NCBI GenBank assembly: GCA_002869085.1
Contig: PKTQ01000194.1
Span: 1 to 39,309 of the forward strand
Reading direction: 5' to 3'
Length of the DNA: 39,309 nucleotides
From: Hyphomicrobiales bacterium
GTDB taxonomy: Bacteria > Pseudomonadota > Alphaproteobacteria > Rhizobiales > BM303
The notes beneath the pieces were generated by a model. It was not told where the DNA came from, ran no database searches, and was given only the letters and a program-made list of their open reading frames with translations. Both the position numbers and the translations under genes were made by a program. Positions 24,292-33,864 of this stretch are shown here, piece after piece. The first letter of the stretch is position 1. Each line of letters begins with the position of its first letter.

Positions 24292-25316
24292 GACGTTTTG
24301 CCCGTCCTGTGATCATCCAGCCGCGCCTGGCCGGCTTTCCAACCCAGCCAGGTGATCACCACCGCCGCACCAATCAGCGCAATAAGGCCGAGCGTCCCCC
24401 AGCCGCCGAACGGCTCGGCAATGGGGTCGAGGCTGGTTTTCACCGATGAAAATTCGCCGCTGACCTTGCCGGCCAGCCCGACCAGCCCGCCGATGCCGGT
24501 TGCTGCCCCGGCGGCCACCTGCTTTACCGAGGCATCCGCGATGCGCGACCCGCTCTTGGCGAGATCAGCCATCGAGGCGACTTGCCGCTTTGCGCTGACC
24601 TCGCGCGCCGCAGCATCGCCCAGGGCCTCGAACGTCATTTCGCCGGCAATACCATCGGTGATCAGGTCATTGTCGGCCTGAAAAGCCAGCACGGCGGCGC
24701 GGGTGCGGGCGCCGAAATCGCCGTCGACCGTGCCGACATGATAACCGAGCGCGGCAAGCTTGCGCTGCAGACCTTCGACCATGAACCCGCTATCGCCGAG
24801 TCGCAGCACCGGGCCGCGGCTGGCATGGGGCGCGGTTTTGAAACTGGCCTCGATATCGCCATCCGGCACCACGTTCCGATAATCCGGCTGGTGATTGTCC
24901 AGCAACCGGCCGGCGCCATCGAGCCCAAGCACTTTGCGATAGTCGAACACCGGGCAAAGCTTCGAACTCACCTCGCAATGACCATGGAAAGTCACTTTGC
25001 CGTCATAGGCGGTATGGATTTCCTGACAGAGCTTGCGCAGCGACTTGAACTGCGCCTCGGTGAAATCTTTCAGGCCGCCGCAGCAAATCGCAATGGTACC
25101 GCGATTGTGACCTCCCTGGGCCGCCGGCGTCTTTTTGATATCGCGGCCGGGCTCTATCGTGCCGTCCTTGCGGATATAATAATGATAGCCGATGCCAGCC
25201 CAGCCATTGGCTTTGTGCCAGCTATCAATGGTCGCGGCGTTATCGTATTTCGGATTGTCGGACGCGCTGCAATGCAGATAGACCTTGTTCACCCATCGGC
25301 GAGGCTTTTTGAACAT
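24288..25316 (-). CDS. Endolysin: N-acetylmuramoyl-L-alanine amidase + peptidoglycan-binding domain + C-terminal TM
   Basis: VYLHCSASDNP..., TFHGHCEVSSKLCPVFDY; PG-binding LRLGDSGFMVEGLQRKLAALGYHVGTVDGDFGARTRAAVLAFQADNDLITDGIAG; TM LGLIALIGAAVVITWLGW. Confidence 0.9.
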   Translation of the reverse strand: MFKKPRRWVNKVYLHCSASDNPKYDNAATIDSWHKANGWAGIGYHYYIRKDGTIEPGRDIKKTPAAQGGHNRGTIAICCGGLKDFTEAQFKSLRKLCQEIHTAYDGKVTFHGHCEVSSKLCPVFDYRKVLGLDGAGRLLDNHQPDYRNVVPDGDIEASFKTAPHASRGPVLRLGDSGFMVEGLQRKLAALGYHVGTVDGDFGARTRAAVLAFQADNDLITDGIAGEMTFEALGDAAAREVSAKRQVASMADLAKSGSRIADASVKQVAAGAATGIGGLVGLAGKVSGEFSSVKTSLDPIAEPFGGWGTLGLIALIGAAVVITWLGWKAGQARLDDHRTGKTS

Positions 25317-25330
25317 GTGATTTCTCCATA

Positions 25331-25358
25331 AAAAAAGCCCCGGCGGATGCTCGGGGCG
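25331..25358 (-). terminator. Rho-independent terminator downstream of the tail fibre gene
   Basis: Minus strand GCCCCGAGCATCCGCCGGGGCTTTTTTTATGGAG. Confidence 0.8.
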
Positions 25359-25393
25359 GGTGATTTCCTATCGGGGCTTTTCAGCCCATTCAA

Positions 25394-28300
25394 TCAGGCA
25401 GCTTTGAAGCTGAAATCTATTGTGGTGACGCTCGCATCGAGCGTGGTCTGCGCGACTATGTCTCCGTTTGGGAGCACATAAAACGCCACATACACCCCCA
25501 GCCCAAATGATATAAATGGACCCGCCACTTTGGCCGGTCGATATCCGGCCGGCAAGGTAGCGACTACTGTCCCTGCGGTTGTCGTGCCGCTTTTCATGGC
25601 GCCCAGAACCCGAACTACATTGTCAGATCCTTTAAAATATGCAGGCACGTTCCAATTGGCATCATAGGCCACCCATGACGCTGACAGCGTGAGAACTGTC
25701 GGGTCAACCTGGTAACCGGCGCAACCCTCCGCAAAGGTGACTGCGCCGTCCGGAGTCGATACCGCACCAGTCAAATTGCCCTCAAGATCCACATCGCGGA
25801 GCGCGATGCCGGCGGTTCCGGTTTGAATGGCAATGCCATAGGTCTGCGTTTTTGTGCCTTGGCTGTCTGTGCAGCGCCCGCCGATCACTCGGCCATTATC
25901 GCTATCGGTCGTATCGCCGCCGCCGGTATCCGTCCAGAAACGAATGCCGCCATCACCGCCGGCCTGATTATTGTTCAAGCAGTACGGCTCGAGAAGATGC
26001 ACATAGCCCGAGCGGAACACGGAAATTCCTTCCGCGCCATTGCCTTCGCATCTATCAGCGACACTCCTATGATCACTGCTGCCGGAATCTATTTCAATTC
26101 CGCGCACGGCATTATTGTAACAGTAATTCCCGACACTGGCCCCGCCCGGAGAATTGTAAAAATCCAAGCCAGATAGTCCATTGCCAGTGCAGACATTCCC
26201 GATTGCCTGGGCGTCGGCGCAGCCGTTAAACTGAATGCCATGGCTGGCAGCGTTATCCTTGGCCTGGCAATTCGTGACTGTGACCTGATCAGAGCCGGAA
26301 ATTAAAATTCCGGCAGCGGCGGTTACATTCCCGTTGCCTTCGGAAGCGCAATTAGAAATGCGCCATTTATGAGAGCTCCCGGCTAGTTGGATGCCGGCAT
26401 CGTCATTGTCAAACGTCTCAGCCTGATCAAGCAACCCGTCCGTAAAGCCGGAAATCGAAATCCCGGGCTGGACACATGTCGCGGCCCTAACGCGGACGAT
26501 CCGCGCATTCTGGCCGGTGCCGGAGAGTGAAACCCCGGAATTCCGGCAGTTCTCTGCGTCAACATCGACGATTTGCACCCGGTCGGATGCACCCTCAATT
26601 CTAATGCCCTGTGATGCGGTCGCATTATTCGCTTTATTGCCGTCAAGCGTGAACCCTGAGAATGTCAGATCATTTTTTCCGGTCGCATAGAAAATGGGCG
26701 TATTTGTTGCGTCGGCAAGCTTATGCGTGGTTATAGGCTTACCGGCTCCGACAACTTTTGCCCCAGATGTGCCGATGGTAATCTGGCCGTGCAGCCAGGT
26801 GCCGGCGGGATAAAACACAGCCAGCCCATTGGCTTCGGCAAAGGTATGGGCTGCGGCGCAGGCGGTGGTCGAATCCGCCGGCGCGGGTGCGGCACCAAAA
26901 CAACGAATATCTATGACGGCGACGGCCTGCCGCACCCATGCTCCGGATGCGCCAGTCGGGTCTGAATTCGGCGGGGCGTAAACCCCGGATTCCGTGTCCG
27001 CCGCTACCTCCGCCGAGAGATCTGATCCAATCCAGTCAAATGTCCCCTCGCCGCCATCGCCAGCCGCCGTTCGCCCCTGCAACGTGACAACGTCATGAAC
27101 ACCGGCGGCCAGCGCCTTCAAGGCGGCCAGCGTGGCCACATAATTAGGCACCAGGTCGATTTCAATATCTTTGCCATTCAAGGCAACGGTGATCTTGTTG
27201 CTGCCGGGCGCGATATTGCGAAACTGCAGATCGACGCCAGATTTTGCGTCGAACGGGCCGACGCCGGCGCTGCCCCGGTTTGACCCGGTGTTGATTTCAC
27301 CGCCGCTGCCGGTCGCCACCGGAGAAAAAGCCAGAGAGGTGGTGCCGATGATGATCGGATCATCGGTTGCAACCCGCCATCCGGTATCCCCGTTTACCGT
27401 GCCCTCGCTGACCGGGATGGTGGTGCCGCCAACCACTTCCGAATCCGCATCAAAATCGGTTGCCCGGGTCCATGCCGAAGCGGAGCAGACGTAAATGCCA
27501 TTTTCCGCGCCGGCGGTCTGCCCCATCAGCAGAACCCGGTCGCCGGTAACGACCGATACTCCGTCAATGGTCTGTTCGCCGGAAAGAGTTATATTTGCGG
27601 CGGAAGCCGCGCGGCACGGGTGTTTCCGCGCCAGGCCGGCGATCAGGTTATCCACATATCTTTTCGTGGTCGCATCGCCATCGGCGGAGGGCTCGGCCAG
27701 GGTGGTGATATTGCGGCTGTTCATCGTCACCGCCGCAGTCGGCGCGGCGAACTGATCGAGGCGGCTTGTCCGCACCTGAGTGTCGAAATCGGAGATATCA
27801 GCAGCGACATGGCCATGCGCCGCCGCCGCCGCGCCGATATCGGCCAGCACCTCGGCCACGGTGCGCGGCTCGATCACCGCCGCCGCCGAAAAGCGGGCAT
27901 AATTGCCGGCAACCGGCGAGCCGGAAGTGTTGACTGAGCCAGACCCCGCGCCCCCCGAAGGGAATGCAACCTCGCCGCTGCTGCGGTCAAATGTGATGGA
28001 TTCATACCAGGTCACGCCATCGGCGCTGACCTCGATCGCCGCGTCATCAGAGCCGGATTTCAGGCGCAGCCTGGCCCGTCCGGCACCATTGGTCTGCAGC
28101 TCGATCACGGCCTCGTCCGAAGTACTGGCGCGGCCGATCTTCATCACCGTGGCCAGCGCGGTGATGCCGTCGAAAACCTGGGTAAACCAGCCCAGCAGAC
28201 TGACCAGCATGTTATGTGGTTTGTAAATAAATGAGCTGGTGCCGATCTGATAGTTCTTGCCGCTGCCGGTCGGGCCACCCCAGACCTCGCGCAGCGTGAT

Positions 28301-28456
28301 TTCGGTGGTGCTGACCACGGCAGCGATTTCGCCCAGCTGCGACCAATCATCGGTCGAAAGCGGCTTGCCTAGGTCTTGCGCAGAAAAATTGGTGCCGGTG
28401 CCGGTGACCGTGGTGCTGCCATTGGTGACTGCTATGGTGCCTTCACGATATGCCAT
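25394..28456 (-). CDS. Tail fibre/spike with right-handed beta-helix repeats (receptor-binding candidate)
   Basis: 1020 aa; tandem beta-helix-like motifs (NCRNSGVSLSGTGQNARIVRVRAATCVQPGISISG..., VTNCQAKDNAASHGIQFNGC...). Confidence 0.85.
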   Translation of the reverse strand: MAYREGTIAVTNGSTTVTGTGTNFSAQDLGKPLSTDDWSQLGEIAAVVSTTEITLREVWGGPTGSGKNYQIGTSSFIYKPHNMLVSLLGWFTQVFDGITALATVMKIGRASTSDEAVIELQTNGAGRARLRLKSGSDDAAIEVSADGVTWYESITFDRSSGEVAFPSGGAGSGSVNTSGSPVAGNYARFSAAAVIEPRTVAEVLADIGAAAAAHGHVAADISDFDTQVRTSRLDQFAAPTAAVTMNSRNITTLAEPSADGDATTKRYVDNLIAGLARKHPCRAASAANITLSGEQTIDGVSVVTGDRVLLMGQTAGAENGIYVCSASAWTRATDFDADSEVVGGTTIPVSEGTVNGDTGWRVATDDPIIIGTTSLAFSPVATGSGGEINTGSNRGSAGVGPFDAKSGVDLQFRNIAPGSNKITVALNGKDIEIDLVPNYVATLAALKALAAGVHDVVTLQGRTAAGDGGEGTFDWIGSDLSAEVAADTESGVYAPPNSDPTGASGAWVRQAVAVIDIRCFGAAPAPADSTTACAAAHTFAEANGLAVFYPAGTWLHGQITIGTSGAKVVGAGKPITTHKLADATNTPIFYATGKNDLTFSGFTLDGNKANNATASQGIRIEGASDRVQIVDVDAENCRNSGVSLSGTGQNARIVRVRAATCVQPGISISGFTDGLLDQAETFDNDDAGIQLAGSSHKWRISNCASEGNGNVTAAAGILISGSDQVTVTNCQAKDNAASHGIQFNGCADAQAIGNVCTGNGLSGLDFYNSPGGASVGNYCYNNAVRGIEIDSGSSDHRSVADRCEGNGAEGISVFRSGYVHLLEPYCLNNNQAGGDGGIRFWTDTGGGDTTDSDNGRVIGGRCTDSQGTKTQTYGIAIQTGTAGIALRDVDLEGNLTGAVSTPDGAVTFAEGCAGYQVDPTVLTLSASWVAYDANWNVPAYFKGSDNVVRVLGAMKSGTTTAGTVVATLPAGYRPAKVAGPFISFGLGVYVAFYVLPNGDIVAQTTLDASVTTIDFSFKAA

Positions 28457-28471
28457 TCATCATTGCTCCAT

Positions 28472-28497
28472 AAAAAAAGCCCGCCAAAGGCGGGCTG
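28472..28497 (-). terminator. Rho-independent terminator between tail module and tail fibre gene
   Basis: Minus strand GCCCGCCTTTGGCGGGCTTTTTTTATGGAG; perfect stem. Confidence 0.85.
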
Positions 28498-28519
28498 TGC
28501 TGCGTCGGAACGGCCGGGG

Positions 28520-29464
28520 CTATGGCGCCGGCTCCCACGGATTGTCAAAAATCAGATATGCGAAATCGACCGGTGAAAAAAAACTGTTCACCACCGAAAT
28601 GCCGGTTTTGTAAATGTTGAATTCCACCCCGCCCAGGCCGGTATAGTCATGGACAAGGGTGCGGATCGGGTCATAGCCCCGGTCATAATTGAGCGTCATC
28701 GACCCAAAGCCAAAGCTGATCTCCCCGTCCGAATTGCTGGGCCGCCACATGAACAGCCCAAACGGAATGCGTGACCGCGCCGGAGAGAAAGCAATCGTGA
28801 CAGAACTGTTGCTGGCCAGCCCGGTGTAACTACCTGAAACCTCCGCATCGAGCGTTTCCAAGTCGGAACTGAAATTCAGCCGGTTGCCCTGCTGAGACGT
28901 GTCGGCGTTCAAGCCAGACTTGGTCACATAGACCCCGGTGCCACTGGCGTCCCGCCTGCCGATATGAACCCTGGTGGCGCTGCCGCTTTGCGGGGTTTCC
29001 GCATCGATCTGCTCGGCCAGCACCAGCGCCGCGACTCGGTCGCCCTCGGCTCCGAGCCATGCCTTGTCAGTGTGGCGGCCGTTTAAAAACTCGATTTGAT
29101 CCTGATCCACATCAACATGGCAATCCCCCGACACCCCGGAATAGTTCATCGAGTACCAGGTGCTAGAGCCGTTATGAATGCAATAAGCCGGCTCGACGAT
29201 ACGTTCCTGCCCCGGCATGTAAGGTGCATGCATCACAATGGGCCGGAACCCGTCATCGGCAATCGCCACCGTGTCGGAGGCATAAGCCGAGGCATTGGGC
29301 GGCAAGCCAGGCTCGCCTGTTGCCTTGCCGCTGGCCTGCAGCACTTTGTAAGAAACAGACACCATCAGCTCATCATCGAAACAGGCAGCCACGTCATAGC
29401 CTGCCATTGAGAGCCAAAAACCATATTGCGCGCCGCGCTTTCCAATAAAAACCCGCGTCGTCAT
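28520..29464 (-). CDS. Tail-associated hypothetical protein
   Basis: 314 aa; tail tip region. Confidence 0.5.
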   Translation of the reverse strand: MTTRVFIGKRGAQYGFWLSMAGYDVAACFDDELMVSVSYKVLQASGKATGEPGLPPNASAYASDTVAIADDGFRPIVMHAPYMPGQERIVEPAYCIHNGSSTWYSMNYSGVSGDCHVDVDQDQIEFLNGRHTDKAWLGAEGDRVAALVLAEQIDAETPQSGSATRVHIGRRDASGTGVYVTKSGLNADTSQQGNRLNFSSDLETLDAEVSGSYTGLASNSSVTIAFSPARSRIPFGLFMWRPSNSDGEISFGFGSMTLNYDRGYDPIRTLVHDYTGLGGVEFNIYKTGISVVNSFFSPVDFAYLIFDNPWEPAP

Positions 29465-29928
29465 CGCAGATCAAATGCCTTTACCTTGGTCACCACTACC
29501 AGGAATTGAGGGCTGGTCAGGCCGCCGCCGAGATACGTATATGGCGGTAGGACAATCCCCAGCACGTCGACCTTGGTCTTCGGCTCGTAAATGATGATCG
29601 AGCTATTCGACACCTCCATTGCATAGAGCGGGATAACTCCGCCAGGAATGCCGCCATTGCTGGCCACCCGAACTTCATCCTTGCGCAGCTTGTTGCCGGA
29701 GATGCGGTAGAAAAATGCAAACGGAATGAACGGCAGCGCATCAAACGTCACCGTGCCATAACCGCTTAATACAGCCTTTTTGTGGATCAGCGCGGTCTGA
29801 TCCCACTCAGACGAAATTGCGATTTCCTCGACGCTGGTAGACGTGTCCACATCAAAGCCAGGAATAGAGACCCGCAATTCCTTATTTCCGCCGACATTGT
29901 CGCTGATCTGGATTCTCTTGTTAGTCAT
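29461..29928 (-). CDS. Tail-associated hypothetical protein
   Basis: 155 aa, ATGA-type overlap. Confidence 0.5.
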   Translation of the reverse strand: MTNKRIQISDNVGGNKELRVSIPGFDVDTSTSVEEIAISSEWDQTALIHKKAVLSGYGTVTFDALPFIPFAFFYRISGNKLRKDEVRVASNGGIPGGVIPLYAMEVSNSSIIIYEPKTKVDVLGIVLPPYTYLGGGLTSPQFLVVVTKVKAFDLR

Positions 29929-32623
29929 CGATCTGAATTGATCCGGCCGTTAGGTTGATCACCATTTTCTGATCAGCCGAGCGAATTATTCCCGCCTCGA
30001 TCACATCAACCGCAGCCGCTTTCATCACCACCACACCGTCGACCACTTCAAACGGAACGATGTTATCAGTCCCATCGCCAATGCTGACCTTGTCAGCTTT
30101 CAAGAATATCTGGCTTCCGACGCCGGACACCACGTCGATATAGATCCCCGCTTCCTCCCAGGAAGGCGTCCCAGGGGTGCCGGCATTGGCGAACATGGCC
30201 AGCCGCGCCGCAACCCCGGCCGGGGCGGAAACGGCTTCGATCTTGAAATAGCCGTTGGCCGTGCCTTGATCCGCCTTGGCCTCGACCGAAGTCACGCTGG
30301 CCGCCAGAGCCGTATCAGCACTGGCCCGGGTCACCGCCTCGCTGTTGACCGCAGCCGTGTTATTATTCACCGCAGCGGTCAGGGTATCAATCAGCGCCGA
30401 CAAGGCCCCGTCCGCGCTGGCCCGCGCCACCGCCTCGCTGCTGATCGAAGCAGTGTTTCCGTTTACCACGGCGGTCAGCGTGTCGATCAGCGCCGCCAGA
30501 GCCGTGTCACCATCGGCGCGGGCAATCTGCTCCTGGGTCACCGCAGCGGCGGTTTCGGCAACCCGGACGCTTATCCGCCGCGCTTCGGAAATATTCTTTT
30601 GATCCTCGATGAACTGTTCCAGCACTCCGGCGATGTCGGCCCACATATTATCGGAGTCCAGATCCTCGCGCGCCGTGGCGCCGATGCGGCGGGCCTGGGC
30701 AATCGAGCCGTCAACATCAGCCTCCGCCGTGATCAAATTGACCTCAGACCGGAGCGTCGGAACGAAATCATCCTTATCGATTGAATCGGGTGGAATGTCC
30801 TGCGCGAGCGCGGCCACATCAACGACATGATCGGCGGCCGTATCCGGCACCTGCACCCAGGCGGTCCAGCTCAGCGCCCGCTGCGGCGTGGTCATCGGGA
30901 TGGCGCGGATTTCATACTCAAGCCCGCCCTGCACCCCGTCGAGCCACAGAAACGCCCCATCGGACGGCGCAGGCGCGGTAATGCTCAGCGCGTCGGTATC
31001 ACCCACTTTGCGATACTGAATCTTGATCGCGTCGACGGTCGGGTCAGTGATCGGCGTCCATGTCGCCCGAAGTCCGGGGCGCTGCGCCCCACCGGTCGCC
31101 GTCACGGTGGCATTGGCCACGGCAAGGCCGCTGACCGTGGCAAGGCTCGGGCCGCCGCTCGGCAGCGGCTGGGTCACGCCCGGAGTGATTTCATCCGTGG
31201 CCGGCACCCACGCATAAACGTCTGCGTCGATCTCGCGCAGGGTTAGGGTTCCGGTATGATCCTCGGCCGACACCGGCGCGGATTCGACCGCCCAGAGCTT
31301 GGCGGTGAAGCCATAACGCTCCGAAGTCCAGCTTATCCAATCCCCCGCCTCCAGCACCGACAGGCCGGGCTTGACCGGCGCGGTGATGCTTTGCTGGCGG
31401 CGCGCCTGGCGGCGCAGCGCTTCCAGCACCCGCTGGCCCTGAGTGTTGCTGCTGATGAACGGGAAATCATACCGCGCCTCCAGCCGGTCACCGCCATCGG
31501 CGGTTTCATCAGCGGAGGACAAGCGCGGATCAAGAGGTTCCTCATTCCATTGCTTTGCCGGCTCGACATAAGCGCCGAAAAAAGCATTGGTCAGCTTGTC
31601 GGCCGAGTGATTGAGCCGCCATTTCACCGGCGCATCGGCCAGCAAATCGTCATCGGTTATCGACAGCACCGGCGATTGCGCCGCGCCGGCCATAATCCGG
31701 AACGTCCCGCCCAGGTCATATTCCTCGCCGGCCATGCAGCCCAGAATATTCTCGATGTGGCTGCGGTGATTGGTCGACGTGTCCAGCAGCCCGGAAATGA
31801 CATAGCGGGTTTCCGAACCGCCGACTTTCAGCGCGACAGATTCATCGCAGATATTGGCTGCTGCCGTGGCCGCGTCATGGTCAATGGCAACGCCCGGCGT
31901 GTTCATGCCGGCAATCCGCTGGCCGTTTAGCCAGATTCCGCGGCGCCAGTTGTACCACGCAACTACCGGATTCGCGCTCCATTCATAGGTGGACGCATCG
32001 CCGTGGCGATGGGAACCGCTGCCGCCATTTGTATCATCCTTGCGCCAGTCATAAAGTTTTGCCCCCTTGAACTGGAACAGGAATTTCGGGCGCCCTCCCG
32101 GGAACTTGGCCTCGTCATATTTCATCGTGACGCGCACATAACACACCCCTCGGCCGCGATCATTGGCGGTCCAGCGCCCGCCGCCATGGGCGACCAACTC
32201 AGAATCCGCCGCTTGATCCCATGCGCCATTGTGGAATTCGATCCACATCACGTCCGGGTATTCATCAACCGTGGTATCGCCTTGCACGGTCACCGGCTCG
32301 CCATTGACGAAAGCCCCGGTCAGGCTGTCGCATTCGCCCTCGGCCAGGGCAAAGACCATCTGCAGATATTCATTATCGCCGCCATAGAGGTTCCAATAAA
32401 CCAGGCTGCCGGCGGTCGCGGTTTCGCCAAAGGCGATCTGCCGCGGCACATTGGTCTCGGCCCGCAACGAGAGATGCGCCCCGGTGATCGCCGTCGCGGT
32501 CTTTGGCTTCGGCGCCAGCTTCCTGGCGATAAAGCTGAGGCCAAAGGATAGCGCTGCCCCGGCAATAGCGCGGCCGGCCAGCGAGGTGACCACGCCAGCG
32601 ACCAATGGAGCAAGGAAAGCCAT
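29921..32623 (-). CDS. Tail tip / host-specificity (J-like) protein
   Basis: 900 aa: N-terminal hydrophobic region, RAETNVPRQIAFGETATAGSLVYWNLYGGDNEYLQMVFALAEGECDSLTGAFVNGEPV; fibronectin-like middle; C-terminal helical repeats. Confidence 0.8.
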   Translation of the reverse strand: MAFLAPLVAGVVTSLAGRAIAGAALSFGLSFIARKLAPKPKTATAITGAHLSLRAETNVPRQIAFGETATAGSLVYWNLYGGDNEYLQMVFALAEGECDSLTGAFVNGEPVTVQGDTTVDEYPDVMWIEFHNGAWDQAADSELVAHGGGRWTANDRGRGVCYVRVTMKYDEAKFPGGRPKFLFQFKGAKLYDWRKDDTNGGSGSHRHGDASTYEWSANPVVAWYNWRRGIWLNGQRIAGMNTPGVAIDHDAATAAANICDESVALKVGGSETRYVISGLLDTSTNHRSHIENILGCMAGEEYDLGGTFRIMAGAAQSPVLSITDDDLLADAPVKWRLNHSADKLTNAFFGAYVEPAKQWNEEPLDPRLSSADETADGGDRLEARYDFPFISSNTQGQRVLEALRRQARRQQSITAPVKPGLSVLEAGDWISWTSERYGFTAKLWAVESAPVSAEDHTGTLTLREIDADVYAWVPATDEITPGVTQPLPSGGPSLATVSGLAVANATVTATGGAQRPGLRATWTPITDPTVDAIKIQYRKVGDTDALSITAPAPSDGAFLWLDGVQGGLEYEIRAIPMTTPQRALSWTAWVQVPDTAADHVVDVAALAQDIPPDSIDKDDFVPTLRSEVNLITAEADVDGSIAQARRIGATAREDLDSDNMWADIAGVLEQFIEDQKNISEARRISVRVAETAAAVTQEQIARADGDTALAALIDTLTAVVNGNTASISSEAVARASADGALSALIDTLTAAVNNNTAAVNSEAVTRASADTALAASVTSVEAKADQGTANGYFKIEAVSAPAGVAARLAMFANAGTPGTPSWEEAGIYIDVVSGVGSQIFLKADKVSIGDGTDNIVPFEVVDGVVVMKAAAVDVIEAGIIRSADQKMVINLTAGSIQIDD
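30332..30525. repeat. About 96-bp (32-aa) tandem repeats in the tail tip gene
   Basis: ARADGDTALAALIDTLTAVVNGNTASISSEAV / ARASADGALSALIDTLTAAVNNNTAAVNSEAV / TRASADTALAASV... Confidence 0.75.
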
Positions 32624-32626
32624 AAA

Positions 32627-33037
32627 TCAAAATACCTTAAAAGCCCGCTTAATCAGGCTGCGCGACAGCGTCACCGGCCCGTTTTCATCCTTCGACACCG
32701 CCAGCGCCCCGGTGATCACCGCCGGCGAGGTGAGCGCGTCGGCAACCTCCGGCAAGCCGAGATCTCCGCGCCCGGCCTGGGCCAGCGGGATTTCCTCGAA
32801 CCGCGCCGCCACCAGCTCGGCCACCGAGGCAAAACCAGCGCGCCGCAGCACCCGCAATGCGCCGGCCTTGGTGCGATAGCCGCGCATCCCGGCGAGAGGA
32901 TCAAAGCCGGTCTGCGCAACAACCGCGTCGGCGAACAGAATGCCACAATCAGAAACGCCCCAGGCAAAGGGCCGCTCGACATGTTCATCCAGAATATCAA
33001 GCATCCGCGAGGGCCAATCAGGCTTGCGCATCACCAA
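32627..33037 (-). CDS. DUF6950 / NlpC-P60-like tail assembly protein
   Basis: HVERPFAWGVSDCGILFADAVVAQTGFDPLAGMRGYRTKAGALRVLRRAG. Confidence 0.75.
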   Translation of the reverse strand: MVMRKPDWPSRMLDILDEHVERPFAWGVSDCGILFADAVVAQTGFDPLAGMRGYRTKAGALRVLRRAGFASVAELVAARFEEIPLAQAGRGDLGLPEVADALTSPAVITGALAVSKDENGPVTLSRSLIKRAFKVF

Positions 33038-33291
33038 TCGTCCCCAGCTAATTCCTCGGATTGAGCTTCAATTTTTTCGTGTACCCTCAGAAAATTACTG
33101 GCAATGAGCCGCTTCTGATGGGAGGTAAAGCTATCCCAAGCCTCCCTCAGTTCTGGCTCGACAAGATCATGCCAATTCCAAATTGATTGATTATTCCAAT
33201 CAGGATGTATTGGTTTTACCTGCAAATCGAATTCTTCTTCTGATAGAAGTTTTTCAAACCAGCCACGATATTTCAGATCTTGACCAGCCAT
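33031..33291 (-). CDS. Hypothetical acidic protein inserted in the tail module
   Basis: MAGQDLKYRGWFEKLLSEEEFDLQVKPIHPDWNNQSIWNWHDLVEPELREAWDSFTSHQKRLIASNF... Confidence 0.55.
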   Translation of the reverse strand: MAGQDLKYRGWFEKLLSEEEFDLQVKPIHPDWNNQSIWNWHDLVEPELREAWDSFTSHQKRLIASNFLRVHEKIEAQSEELAGDDW

Positions 33292-33860
33292 CACTCCGGC
33301 CCTTTCCTGCCCCAATAGATATTCGTCTCGACGCTCTGCGCCACATGCTTGAAAAAACCATCATCCGGATCAAGCTGGCGCTGATCGGCATCCGACCTGG
33401 TGCGGGTGCCGGAGCGGTTGAGCTCGCGCGACAGCGTCTCGGCGCTGATAATCAGATCGCCGCTGCCGCCGGGCTGTTCATCCCAATCGACCACGTCAAT
33501 CAGGCCCGACCACCATTGCTCGATCGCAATGACCGCACCGGTGGTTTTCGAAAGATATGCCTTGGAAACTGTTACCGGCTGGCGGCGCCAGGTTTCGTTT
33601 TGCACCACAGCCAGCGCGCCGCTGTCGACGCTTGAAAAGTTGACCTTGAGCCCGGCAATGACCAGCCCGCCGGCAGAAGAAAAATCCGACACGTTAAAAC
33701 GGCCCGCCTTGCCGGAATATACCTTTCCGGACACGGTCAGATCATAGACATCATCCCAAAAGCCATGCGCGCCCTCCGGGACATCAAACCACACGAGATT
33801 GCGCGTGACATAGCGGCCGGACTGCAGATCGGCCAGCGCTTGAGAGTCAAGAATTTTCAT
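33291..33860 (-). CDS. Tail assembly protein (baseplate/DUF2163-like)
   Basis: 189 aa: ...YVTRNLVWFDVPEGAHGFWDDVYDLTVSGKVYSGKAGRFNVSDFSSAGGLVIAGLKVNFS. Confidence 0.55.
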   Translation of the reverse strand: MKILDSQALADLQSGRYVTRNLVWFDVPEGAHGFWDDVYDLTVSGKVYSGKAGRFNVSDFSSAGGLVIAGLKVNFSSVDSGALAVVQNETWRRQPVTVSKAYLSKTTGAVIAIEQWWSGLIDVVDWDEQPGGSGDLIISAETLSRELNRSGTRTRSDADQRQLDPDDGFFKHVAQSVETNIYWGRKGPE

Positions 33861-33864
33861 TTGA

